The translations under genes and the position numbers were made by a program. The notes beneath the pieces were generated by a model. That model ran no database searches. It worked only from the letters and a program-made list of their open reading frames with translations, and was not told where the DNA came from. Shown piece after piece: positions 10,880-20,736 of a stretch of 64,000 bases of DNA (positions within the stretch are counted from its first letter, which is position 1; each line of letters opens with the position of its first letter). Origin of the DNA: Palaemon carinicauda (taxonomy: Eukaryota > Arthropoda > Malacostraca > Decapoda > Palaemonidae); contig NC_090746.1 in NCBI RefSeq assembly GCF_036898095.1, positions 50,797,069 to 50,861,068 of the forward strand. Reading direction: 5' to 3'.

Positions 10880-13800
10880 GCACACCTGCCCTGGACTCTC
10901 CGGCTGCCCTTGTGGGACATACAGTATATGTCGGCGGTGGAGACTGACCCTCACACCCTTTGTCCTTCATGCAGAGGTCAAAGCTGTGATAGTGTTAATA
11001 AGCGCAATGAGTGTAGGGAGTGGTCTTCCTCCCAGTGGGAGAGGTTTGCATGATGGCGGAAGAAGAAGTCCAAGCCAGATATTTCTCCTTCAAAGGTTTC
11101 TTTGAAGGAAGAAAAACCCAAGGCCTCCTCTTCTGTCTCCCGACCCTCCTCCGAAGCTCCTACTCGTTCGGTCTCTTACGAAAGACCATTGAGTAGTAGC
11201 GTAGACCAAGTTATTATCGGCCAACCCCAGTTCTCGAGAGATAATGTTGCTTCCCTTATTGCGAAGCAGCCCCACCTCTCCCTCGGGTAAGGCCTTGTCA
11301 CTAATTCCCCTCTTACGTGTTTGGTCTTCCTTGGGGCTTACGGGTCCACCCTCCACAGAAGCCTTGCTGCAGTTCATCCGCATTGGTGCGTCTTTCAAAC
11401 AATCATCGTCGCTGTCAGAGGTAGATCTTCTGACCCTTGTCGACGTTGTTGTGTCAGAGGTGTCTCATGCGGTTTCATCCATCTCCTCTGCCACTGCAGA
11501 CTCTACAGCTGTTGCTGCCGACTTAGTTTCCCCCATTCATGATCATCCTCCGAGGGGAAAACTAAGTTCAACGTCTGTCTCTCCTGCAAGTGTTTCGCCC
11601 CCTCGTGGGAGTTCACTTATAGAGACTCCTCTACGGAGGACTGCTGCGGCGCACGGTCAGCTTGCTGATCCAACAGCCCCCAGAGGGACCATCCGTCGGA
11701 AGGCACGCCTTCCTCTTCGCCTTAGAGGTCTCCCTTTGCCAGCGGTGAAGAGGCGCCTCTTTGGTTCATCGTTGTCGCTGCAGTCCCCTACAGAGGAGCC
11801 TCTGCTGCATTCAGACCTTCATACATCAATCATCACTGCTCCTGCAACCAGTCCTGTGACTTTGGTCCTGGAGCTCTCTGCCGATCGTTCGCGATCCCCT
11901 TCGGTGGATGGTCGCCCTTACAAAGGGCACGCCGACCATCCATCCTCCAGACCTGCCAACTTACCATCACCATTCCTGTCACCGGTAGAGCTATTGTAGC
12001 TCTACCAAAGTGCGCTACTGCGTGCCTTCACCCTGCAGTTTGCCATCCGACAGACCTTCAGTGCTCACCAGCAGCTCCTCAGACTGCTCGTCACTCTACA
12101 GTGCTTCGGCGTGCCCCTTCACCTGCTCGCCCTCACAAGAGGCAGAAAACTCATGCGCCTGCTTGCCAACGTTCGCCTGCGAGTCAGCACTCTCCTGCGT
12201 GCCACGCACCGACACGCCCATGTTCACCCGAGCACCCTGCGCTCACATGCCCAGGGTCGCCCACGCGCCATCGCCCTCTTGCGCCTACGCACCCACGATC
12301 TCCTACGCGCCAGCGCCCACCTGCGCGCCAACATTCTCCTACGCGTCAGCACTCTCTTGCTCGCCCTTACTCTCCTACGCGCCAGCGCTCTCCTGCACGC
12401 CAGCACTCTCCCGCGCGCCAGCCTGTGCACCATTCATAGCCCGCACGCCAGCCTGCACGCCAACCTGCGTGCCAATGAATGCCTGCGCGCCATTATTCTC
12501 CGGCGCACAAGAACACTATGTGAGACAGCAATCACATTGCAGCTCTCACCTACGCGCCAACTCTCACTGGCGCGCCGGCGCTCTCCTTGACATTTGCGCT
12601 CACTTGCGCGCCAAATATCTCCCGCATGCACGCACAGAGACGCGCGCGCCACCACGTGCCCACGCGCCAATACTCTCCCGCCCGCCAATACTCTCCTGCG
12701 CGCCAATACTCTCCCGCGCATGCCAATATTCTCCCGTGCATGAGCACGCGCACCAACAGCCATGGGTGCCGGATCTACACCCGGCAAAGTCGCCATCACC
12801 TCATTCCCCTCCCTGCAAACGCATTCCGGCGCGCCCTGCGGGAGAAGGGAAACAAACACAAGCAGAGGGGTTCAGGATCCCTAAATTGTTCTAAGGCGGA
12901 CCCACCTATTATAGTGACTCCTCGTAGGGAACCTTCGGTCCCTTTCCCTTCAGGGGATATGTCTGACAGTGCATCCATCAGTCAGCAGCCTTGGTTCAGT
13001 GCTTTAGTCAGAGCCGTAACACAGGCTTTCAAGCCAGTCCTGTCTGACCGCTCATCAGAGCAACCTATTGCTCTGGACTTAAGACACAGAACCATGGCTT
13101 CCTCTACCCCTTTGAAGAGGAAAAGAGGAGTTTCTGACGCGGTCATTTCCCCAAGGGCGAAGCTGACTCCGTGCAGACCATCAAGGCAAGTTCCTCCAGT
13201 TTTTCAGGGATACTCTCCCTCCCTGTCGGACGAAGACCATCCGTCACCAAGGGAACCGCGCGAGGAGAGACACTCTTCCATCGCACCAATGGAGGAAACC
13301 TCTCTTCACGCGGAGAGTTCCCCGCAATCTGAGACCAGGAGGGACATGAATCCAAAACTCTACCAAACTCCTCCACTAGGGTTAGAACGGAGACAGCCAG
13401 CCACTCAAGGAATGTCCGCAATTCACGCCAAGAAGAGCTTTTGGGGATAGAAGGAGACTTTTCTGCGAGTTCTACATCAGGAGGAGACCAACAAGAATCA
13501 GAACAGGCATTCTGGCAGGTTCTGACTCTAATGAGGGTTCTCAATGGGTTTTCCAACCCGGGGATACACCCTTGAGAGGGCAAAGACATGGTCTTAGACT
13601 GCGTCTTTGGTACTCAGAAACCCTCAAAGACCAGTACAGCCCTGCCCTGGTCTCAAGGGTTGAAGAGTACCAGGGACAAGATCTCCCAACAGCCCTCCGA
13701 GTTTGCCTCCTCCAACTGTGCCGGCGCTACAAACAAGCTCCTCCCACCTCTTCGCGTACAGCAAAGGAGGTACTTTGAGATCCTGGAGGAACCCAGTTCA

Positions 13801-14006
13801 GCTCTTCCTCTTCACCACTCTCTGGAAGAGCTAACCAGGGGAATCCCTCTTGAGAGACTCTCCAGCCAGCAGGTCTCGTTCTCGGCAACCGAGGTCCTTA
13901 ACCAGGAAAAGGTCACCATGTATGCGATGCAAGCTACTTAGTGGCGGCACATCTGGTTAGGGACCTTAGGTATCCTGATACCATCCGAGGATTTTTCCAA
14001 GGAGCG
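10880..14006 (+). pseudogene. DIRS beta gag, 5' and middle part
   Basis: Gag-like structural protein pseudogene. It starts with a Cys-rich motif (ETDPHTLCPSCRGQSC near 10935-10985, with a candidate ATG at 10879). A stretch around 11244-11999 follows with VWSSLGLTGPPSTEALL, the counterpart of the minus-strand copy at 9150. Next is a large Ser/Pro/Arg/Gln repeat region (12100-12760), then a basic region with a TPLKRKRGVSDAV nuclear-localisation-like motif near 13105. The frame changes several times (pieces at 10772-11053, 11244-11999, 12101-12439, 12587-13450, 13588-13941). The C-terminal end lies beyond the inserted transposon. Confidence 0.65.
12100..12760 (+). repeat. ~18 bp coding minisatellite in beta gag (SPARQ/SPTRQ units)
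   Basis: Degenerate units of the type CTCTCCTGCGCGCCAGCA recur for about 600 bp. In frame 2 they encode short Ser-Pro-x-Arg-Gln units such as SPTRQRSPARQHSP and, at 12650-12730, PARQYSP three times in a row. The other frames are also open, giving Ala/Leu-rich or Cys/Ala-rich readings. Arg/Ser-type repeats can bind RNA; here that is inference. Confidence 0.75.
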
Positions 14007-14019
14007 TACAGTAGGGTCC

Positions 14020-15145
14020 TGAATTATGCGAGAATTTGGTCGATTAATGACCTCGTGTAAATGGAAAATCGCGAATTTCGAAACACACAACAGAAATAAT
14101 TCCATTGCGGCCATGGCAACCAGCAATTTGCCTATTCAAATGTGTTTACTACCCATTTCCAATACTTTCTTTGTACTATACTGTATTTCTTTATAATATC
14201 AAATTGTTCTTGTAAATAAATAAAACATTTAATATACTTTAAAGTTCTAATAACTTGAAAAATGGTTAAAATTACAACCAGGATAGGTGTAAACACCATA
14301 TATTTCCCGTTATAACACAACCCAAAATACAGACAAATGTTAATGTTTGTCATATCTATTGTATAATACAACTGGTGAATAGCAAAACCATCACTCTATA
14401 GACTAGCTTGTTGTATGATTGAAAATCCAGAATTATCAAAATAAAGGCGATTTTATATCATGCGTTTCCTAAACACGCTAAAAAGCACAATAGAAAACGA
14501 CAACCAATGTTTTGTTTACGTTTATCTCTGATCACAACGAAGAAACAGACGCATTTATACATCTGTGTTTTTGAATTGACAGCAATTTTACCAAGAATAG
14601 ATTATATGTTGAATTTGTTATTACCAATGTTCTAATTATTTTTTATTAGAACTTTCAAATAAATGAAATGAATGCCATTTATGAAATGTTTTTCTTTATG
14701 ATGCCGCCTGAAACGGAAACCTTCCATTTGTTTACGCTCCATCTTCGATCATAATAAACAAACGAATGCATTAAACACACATGATCTAAGTCATAACTAA
14801 TGATATTACAAACATTTAGTAAACATTATGTTATTACAAATATTTTACTTACCGTATCCATATAAATTCCTAAATTCGTAGCAAAGCTGGAAATTTTTTT
14901 TTCCTTATGCGTTTAATCCACAATAGCAAACTGCCGCTAATGACAGAGTGATAACTTACGATAATTCTAAACTGTTACGAAAGATAATTGTCCTTTCCAT
15001 ATCCAAAATACTTTTCCTAACTTCAGTTATAAGTCAACTTGTACCCACCTCAATTATGGATCCATATGCAAAAAAGGTAAAAGAAGAAAGTACTAGGCCT
15101 ATTTTTAAAGTCACCGAACAATTAGGTTACCGCTATAACGTTCGA
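14020..15145. other. non-coding body of Tigger D
   Basis: AT-rich, no transposase and no convincing open frame. GGCGATTTTATATCATGCG at 14447-14465 is shared with Tigger B, where it starts near 42402. Confidence 0.5.

Positions 15146-15212
<67 letters not shown>
15146..15212. repeat. compound (GT)n(GA)n microsatellite
   Basis: About nine GT units pass directly into about 25 GA units. The Arg-Glu open frame across it is an artefact of the repeat. Confidence 0.95.
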
Positions 15213-15213
<1 letters not shown>

Positions 15214-15659
15214 GGTTTTAAAGTACTAAACAATAAATATGATAGGTTATAACACATTGGTGTTTATGTAATATTAACTGTATAGATGGTTTGAATAAGT
15301 TAAGAAATGGTGTAAACAATTCTTTGTTATTGTATTCGCGCGGAAGCTAGACATCAGCTGATGTGATCACAGCCAAAAGTAAAACAAAAATAAGTTAGCA
15401 ATACTCGATTTTTAAAACACACCCGAAATTTAACAACATAAGTACATGTTTTATTATAGCGCAATTGACATTTAAAGAGTAAACATTTTCTGGAATAGAA
15501 TGGTGTTTCCTAAAAAATAGTGGTTTGCGGACGAAATCGGTTACCGTATTTTAAGCTATGATTGAAATGGATGTATACACGGTATATTTTTTTCGTTTTG
15601 TATTTAATTGACACCTCAAGAAAACCGATTTTGGTTTCTTCATCTATTTGTAAGTATTG

Positions 15660-15665
<6 letters not shown>

Positions 15666-15743
<78 letters not shown>
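15666..15743. repeat. (GA)n microsatellite
   Basis: Uninterrupted GA/AG run of about 78 bp inside the Tigger D body. Confidence 0.95.
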
Positions 15744-15745
<2 letters not shown>

Positions 15746-16124
15746 TATTATGACGCAGAAGGTTACAGACCTAGAACAGGGGAGGATGAAGGTGGGGGGA
15801 GTGATGAGATAGGCTGGGTGGACTCGCAGGGGAGACGGCAGGAGACGGGGGAAGGGGGGATTTGGTTGCCAGTGGCTAAAAATAGATTCTGGAAGACGGT
15901 AAAGGGAAAAACGAATCCCATCGAATAAACAGAATAAGGAAAGGGAATAAGATCCAGAGGAATAATAGATATAATGGAATGAAAATGACTAGATGGTGTT
16001 AGCTGTGATAAGAATAATTTAGATATTTGAAATAAGAGTGTGTGAGGAGGTATAGAAGGAATTCGTGATAAATATAGAGGAATATCAAAGGATACAGTTA
16101 GTTTGCATTAATGGTTTGTTATCG
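15744..16124. other. no gene, purine-rich flank of DIRS alpha
   Basis: G/A-rich sequence with no recognisable feature. It belongs to Tigger D and ends at the DIRS insertion point. Confidence 0.4.
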
Positions 16125-16483
16125 TTTTTGGGCTCAAGCCATGGCGTCCTGATGGAAGGTTCCTGTTTGGTAGCTTCCTTGGGTATAAGACTACTAAGAT
16201 ATTCCCAGAGAATTTAACCACAGGTTATCACAGAATTCTAACTTCTGGAGCGAGTATCTCAAAGGTTTCCCTTTAAGACATCGTAATACAACAGGGGACA
16301 CGCATGTCTGAACGTGCCACATAGCTATCTTCACCCCGAACAGAGTTAATGCTTCGGTGTGTAAGGACTGAGAATAGCTGGGAGCCGTTCCACAGCTAAT
16401 CTCACTCGTGGCTACTACTGATACTCGAGACGTAAACAAACGGACGCCACCGCTCTGATGACGTCACGCCCGTCTTAATCCTT
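16125..16483 (+). repeat. left inverted terminal repeat of DIRS alpha
   Basis: From the T run at 16125-16129 and GGGCTCAAGCCATGGCG to GTCACGCCCGTCTTAATCC, this segment is the reverse complement of 24510-24863. The 81-codon frames at 16194-16439 (minus) and 24551-24796 (plus) translate identically, so the arms are essentially unmutated there. Confidence 0.9.
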
Positions 16484-18759
16484 TGTTTAGTAGCTGCCCT
16501 ACTTAGACGGATTTTCCCTGTGTTATCTTTATCGCTTTGCATCTTCGCTATGTCGTTACCTTCAGCCTCGCCTTCTTCTGGAAAGTTGAGTACAAGGTTC
16601 CAGTATTGTTTAATTAAGCTCTGGCCGTAAAGTAAATATTACTTTTCGAAATAATTGATGTTTTGTGGCAGAGCTGTGCCTCTACCGGACCCGCCATTTT
16701 ATGGCGTCGTTGTTGTTATGCATGTCTTATTTAGTTAGCCACAACAACGTTTCCGGCATTATATACTAATCGAATACATTAGTTTATTTAGTCTTCATAG
16801 CTAGGAACTTTTATATCGTGTTTAGACGCTTTTTATCGGTCATCGATTGACCTCATACCAGTCGGCTACTATAGCCCCCAGGCCAGGAGCCTACATACAA
16901 GTGTTCATGCATGATTTATTAGTGATCCTAGACTAAGTTATGAAGATAGTGGCATTATTATTTTACAATACTTTTGACAGTGATGCAAATGTTTTCGCCT
17001 TCAGGGACCATATAGGGGATAGGCTAGTCAGTGATTCTTTCTAGCCTAACCTAATATTAGGACCCCTATATGCTTCCTTCATCCCCTGCCTTGGCATTCC
17101 CTCTATTTAGCCTTGATCCCTTTTCTGAGTAAAGGGATTAATTGTCTAATAGAGTATATATCGCCTCTCTGTCCTCCCTAAAGGAATGAACCCCCTTTAG
17201 GGCTGCGTCTGAGAGTGAGGTTAGGCTAGCCTACCTCTATGGCTAGGATAGTCTATGACTTTCCTGCGATAGCGATATGTCTTCTTCCTTGCCTAGTTCA
17301 GGACTTTTAGCCCTGTTCTAGGTCGGGTTAGGAAGGTTTCTCTGTTCCATGCTGAAACTGTACTCTTGCACCGTTTTAGCCGATCAGCCTGATCTTAGGT
17401 TAGGGAGTGTCCTCCCTTCCCTTAGTGGCCGCTCTGGTACAGAAACCCTTCCTGGGAAGACTTCTCTCTTCTCCCTCCCCACCTATCTCTTGTATAGCCT
17501 AGCCTATGCTTAGGTTAGTTTATACTCATCTGTCCCCTGTCCTACAACTCCTCCTTAGGGTGGAAGAGTAGGGCTACCCGAGCTTCCTTGTGCAGTCCAC
17601 TCTGGTACATATACCTTCATAGTGTCCTATAAGGTTAGTTGCTAGTATAGTTCTGCATATGGGAGTCTCCCCCCCCCTCCTCTTGGGTGTTCCCTAGCCC
17701 TCCCTTGGGCTACCTAGCTCCCGGTCCCTAGTGACCCCTGCTCATGGATGTTAGAGCCTGCCTCTATCATGGGTACACCCCCTCAGGGAGGGGGAGGGAT
17801 GTCTGGAACCCTGACGGTACTTCCTGCATCCCTTCCCCCCTCCCCCTGTCTCTCTATCTATCCGGGTGCCGGTCTCTTGCCGCCTCTACTGTCGGCAATA
17901 CCTGCCTCCTACTTGGTGACTTCCCTACCCTTGCCGCCAGCCCCCCGTGTACCGAGGGACTGCCGGCTGCCGCCGGCTACTACCGGCGGCTCTCCTACTC
18001 CTATCTAATCGTCCGCTTGCCGGTCGATCACCGGAGTGCCGGCATATACTGCCGGCAACCCGATACTTCCTTTACCATCCTTATCCCAGTCACCAACCTG
18101 GCATCCTCCGACTGCCGGAGCCGCCGCTTCCTGCCGGCGTGCCGCCGTTGTGCCGGCGGCCGCCATCCTGGTATTTAACTGACTTTTGAAAATTGTCTGT
18201 TCTAATGCCAGAATCTATGCTGGAGCGAGCTCCGGCATGCCGGCGGCTTGCCGGATGCCCCGGAGGCGTCAAGAATACTTGCACCCCCTTACTGTAGCTA
18301 TCATAAGACTAGGATAGCCCTATATCGCAAACAGATAAGCTGCTTCTGCTATTAAGATCAGTACCTAGTACTGCTCTATTAGTGATCATGCTGTCTCTTT
18401 GCATTCTTCTAATTCCAGCATGCTATGTGCATCTTAGCACGGCTGGTTGCCGGAAGCAGTTACCCTTTAATGAGGCCTTCTGGCTCTTAACTGGGAACCG
18501 AATGAATTCGATCCCAATCTTGTCCTTGGTTTTCCATGGAGTTCCAAAATACTGGGAATTCTAGGAAACTATATCCAATGATCTCGGTCATTTGGATTAT
18601 CCAAGGACCAAGCTTATGGTAACCAGCCGGGCGAGATGCATGGAGCATGTTCTCCTTTACTGTTTTCATTCTCTATGCATCACACCTTCTTTAAGTTAAA
18701 ATTAATGATTAATATTAACTTAGTTTAAGAGCCATTCTTATGACTCCCCCCATACTCAT
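16484..18759 (+). promoter_or_regulatory. long untranslated leader of DIRS alpha
   Basis: About 2.3 kb between terminal repeat and gag, without a convincing gene. It is conserved in the minus-strand copy at 29635-32034. Two sub-regions stand out: 17030-17640, with many scattered GGTTAG/CTAACC words, and 17850-18260, packed with GCCGGC/TGCCGG words. The open frames at 17744-18189 are by-products of this GC-rich tract. The tract may fold strongly and could serve in packaging or translation control; that is inference. Confidence 0.55.
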
Positions 18760-18778
18760 TTTCTCTTTCTTCCACAGG
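18760..18778 (+). promoter_or_regulatory. candidate 3' splice site before gag
   Basis: A pyrimidine tract TTTTCTCTTTCTTCCACAG ends directly before GAGGAG, 8 bp upstream of the gag ATG. The independent minus-strand copy keeps the same layout (CTTCTTTTATAG then GAGGAG at about 29635), which suggests that the leader is spliced. Confidence 0.5.
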
Positions 18779-18786
18779 AGGAGCAG

Positions 18787-20736
18787 ATGAAGTGTGACTT
18801 CGCCTTCTGCGCTGTGAAACGCCCGCAGTTTTACGGGCATACGGCTTGCAGGACTCACGCCCCTTGTGCAGACAAGAAAGGGGATTTGAAGTTTTGGAAT
18901 CCACTGGATTGTACGGTCTGCCAGGCCCACCTAGTTGAGGCCTTCCATAACCCTCCCTCAGCGGAGGTTAGAGACATTTCTCGTGAAAAGCTGCGCAAGT
19001 GGGTGCGTGGCTTTCAGAAAAATGCTACTGGACCGTACCTGGCCACCGAAGAACTGAGGTCCCTGTTGTTCCCTAAGGCCTCCCCTGACTCAGTGGTACC
19101 AAAAGATGCGATCCCCACTGTCCAAATTACGGTGGAACCTGATGTGGTCATGGCTCAGTCCATGCACGAGTGTCGTTTAGATTCCGAGGATGATGAACAG
19201 ATCTCAGACGTCTCGGAAGACACGGAGAAGACGCTTATGGCTCAAGGAGCCGAAGAGGACGAAGACAAGGTGGAGTACACCGAGTCGGAGCTTGGAGCTG
19301 CTCCCTCGTCCATCCCTCCACCTACTCCTACACCGACGGAAATGTCCATTCCGTCTACCTCCTCGACTCCGGATCCTTCTTCTTCTACCCAAGAACTGAT
19401 CCGGCTGATTAGAGCCGTCATGGACGACAGGCTGAAGGAGAACCAGGAGTCCATCAGGTCGATGATTGGATCCAGAGAACCGAAGAAGATTTCGGTCAAG
19501 GATCTCCCCGCTTGCTCTCATGCCAACCCGTGGAGGTATGCAGAGCATATGGTTATTGCGACCGGCAGGATCTTTGTTAGTGACAAGATCGGCACGGTCC
19601 CGTTAGAAGATGTGGAGTTCTTCCCAAGCTTCGAGGCCTACCCGGACTGTTACGTCCGGCTTCGTTCCGAACCTGCCTCGAAGGAAGAGACCGAACCTAA
19701 AGAAGAGATAGTGTTCGATCTCACAAAGGCCCAGGCTATGCTAGCCTCCGCATTTAAGAGTAGGGGCTTTACCTGCTCTAAGCTTCCGGCTTTGAGCAAG
19801 AAGCATCCTACGTATGTTGCACCTGACACTGCGGTTCTTCCTTTCTTGGAAAAGGCCTTAGCTGCATGCCTTAAAGCGGCGGAAGAAGGGAAACCCTGCC
19901 CTGCACTGGAGGAGTGCAGACCCTTCTCCATCGTGACTCCCCCTGACGCTCGACACTGGAAAGATGTTCAGCATACTTTCGTCGTGGGAAGGCTCGATCC
20001 TGACGTCGCCGGACGTCAGTTTAATGAAGACCTCCCTAAGCTCAACGATCACCTCCTTCGCCGGGAACAAGACACGAAGGAGAGGCTTGCGGCATCTCTT
20101 TCTCATCAAGTCCAACTGGAAGTGATGGCCTGTGACACTAGAGTACCAGATCACTACATGGTACTCTCCAAATCCCACTTACTGACAGTAATGAAGGACT
20201 TGTACCACTTCATAAAGGCTCGAAGAGCCTGTCGTGAATTCGTGTTTGCCGGTGCCACCGTGAAACACGAACCCCGGAGGCTGATTTCCTCCAACATCTG
20301 GGGAAAGCACCTGTTTCCTTCTGACCTTGTCAAGGAAATAACTGACAGAGCCGCCACGGAGAATAGGAACCTTCTCCACAAGTGGGGCATGTCCAGAAAA
20401 AGGAAACCCTCTCAGGACGATGGACCTCAGCCTAAGAGGAAACCTCAAAAGCCAAAACCCCAGCAACGTCAGCAACGACGTCAGTTTCCGGGACCCGCTA
20501 CCTCCCAAGTGGTTGCCCAACCACAACAGACCTTTCAATTGGTCCCCCAACCGGTGTTGTCACAGTCACCGGTCTTCACCCCTGCCTTTGAGCAACCATC
20601 CACTACCTTTCATGCCAAAGGTAGAGGCTCGTTCAGGGGTGCAAGCAGAGACGCATCTCGCCGTCCCTCCAGAGGTAGAGGAGGAAAGGGAGCTAGCGGC
20701 CGAGGCAACAAGTCCTCGGGACACCAGAAGCAATGA
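18787..20736 (+). CDS. DIRS alpha gag-like protein (649 aa)
   Basis: Structural protein of the retrotransposon, expected to bind the element RNA. The N-terminus has eight Cys/His residues (C3, C8, H18, C21, H24, C27, C42, C45), a plausible double zinc site. Residues ~130-215 are acidic and Ser/Thr/Pro-rich, hence disordered. Residues ~235-530 form a folded, capsid-like block. The tail (from ~540) is Lys/Arg/Gln-rich and ends in RGRGSFRG and SRGRGGKG, RGG-type RNA-binding motifs. The start ATG at 18787 comes right after a splice-acceptor-like site and is supported by the homologous minus-strand copy, which begins at the same codon. The frame is intact. The 3' end overlaps the RT frame, which is +1 relative to gag. 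Confidence 0.85.
   Translation: MKCDFAFCAVKRPQFYGHTACRTHAPCADKKGDLKFWNPLDCTVCQAHLVEAFHNPPSAEVRDISREKLRKWVRGFQKNATGPYLATEELRSLLFPKASPDSVVPKDAIPTVQITVEPDVVMAQSMHECRLDSEDDEQISDVSEDTEKTLMAQGAEEDEDKVEYTESELGAAPSSIPPPTPTPTEMSIPSTSSTPDPSSSTQELIRLIRAVMDDRLKENQESIRSMIGSREPKKISVKDLPACSHANPWRYAEHMVIATGRIFVSDKIGTVPLEDVEFFPSFEAYPDCYVRLRSEPASKEETEPKEEIVFDLTKAQAMLASAFKSRGFTCSKLPALSKKHPTYVAPDTAVLPFLEKALAACLKAAEEGKPCPALEECRPFSIVTPPDARHWKDVQHTFVVGRLDPDVAGRQFNEDLPKLNDHLLRREQDTKERLAASLSHQVQLEVMACDTRVPDHYMVLSKSHLLTVMKDLYHFIKARRACREFVFAGATVKHEPRRLISSNIWGKHLFPSDLVKEITDRAATENRNLLHKWGMSRKRKPSQDDGPQPKRKPQKPKPQQRQQRRQFPGPATSQVVAQPQQTFQLVPQPVLSQSPVFTPAFEQPSTTFHAKGRGSFRGASRDASRRPSRGRGGKGASGRGNKSSGHQKQ

Noticed and set aside
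12100..12760. Regular short repeats resembling a CRISPR array.
   Set aside because: Units are adjacent and degenerate without unique spacers, lie in a gag frame, and the genome is eukaryotic.
12224..12859. Minus-strand Arg/Ala-rich frames opposite beta gag.
   Set aside because: Shadow of the GC-rich minisatellite; no homology or start context.
15148..15753. Open frames of alternating Arg-Glu across GA tracts (also near 24906-25163).
   Set aside because: Products of dinucleotide repeats; no coding signal outside the repeat.
16194..16439. Identical 81-residue frames at 16194-16439 (minus) and 24551-24796 (plus) as a duplicated gene.
   Set aside because: They are the two inverted terminal repeats of DIRS alpha; identity reflects repeat symmetry.
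17040..17640. Scattered TTAGG-like words (GGTTAG/CTAACC) suggesting arthropod telomeric repeat.
   Set aside because: Words are spaced irregularly with no tandem array, and the same stretch recurs in reverse in the minus-strand DIRS leader.
17744..18189. 144-codon frame in the DIRS leader.
   Set aside because: GC-rich repeat words keep two frames open; the diverged minus-strand copy does not keep the same protein.
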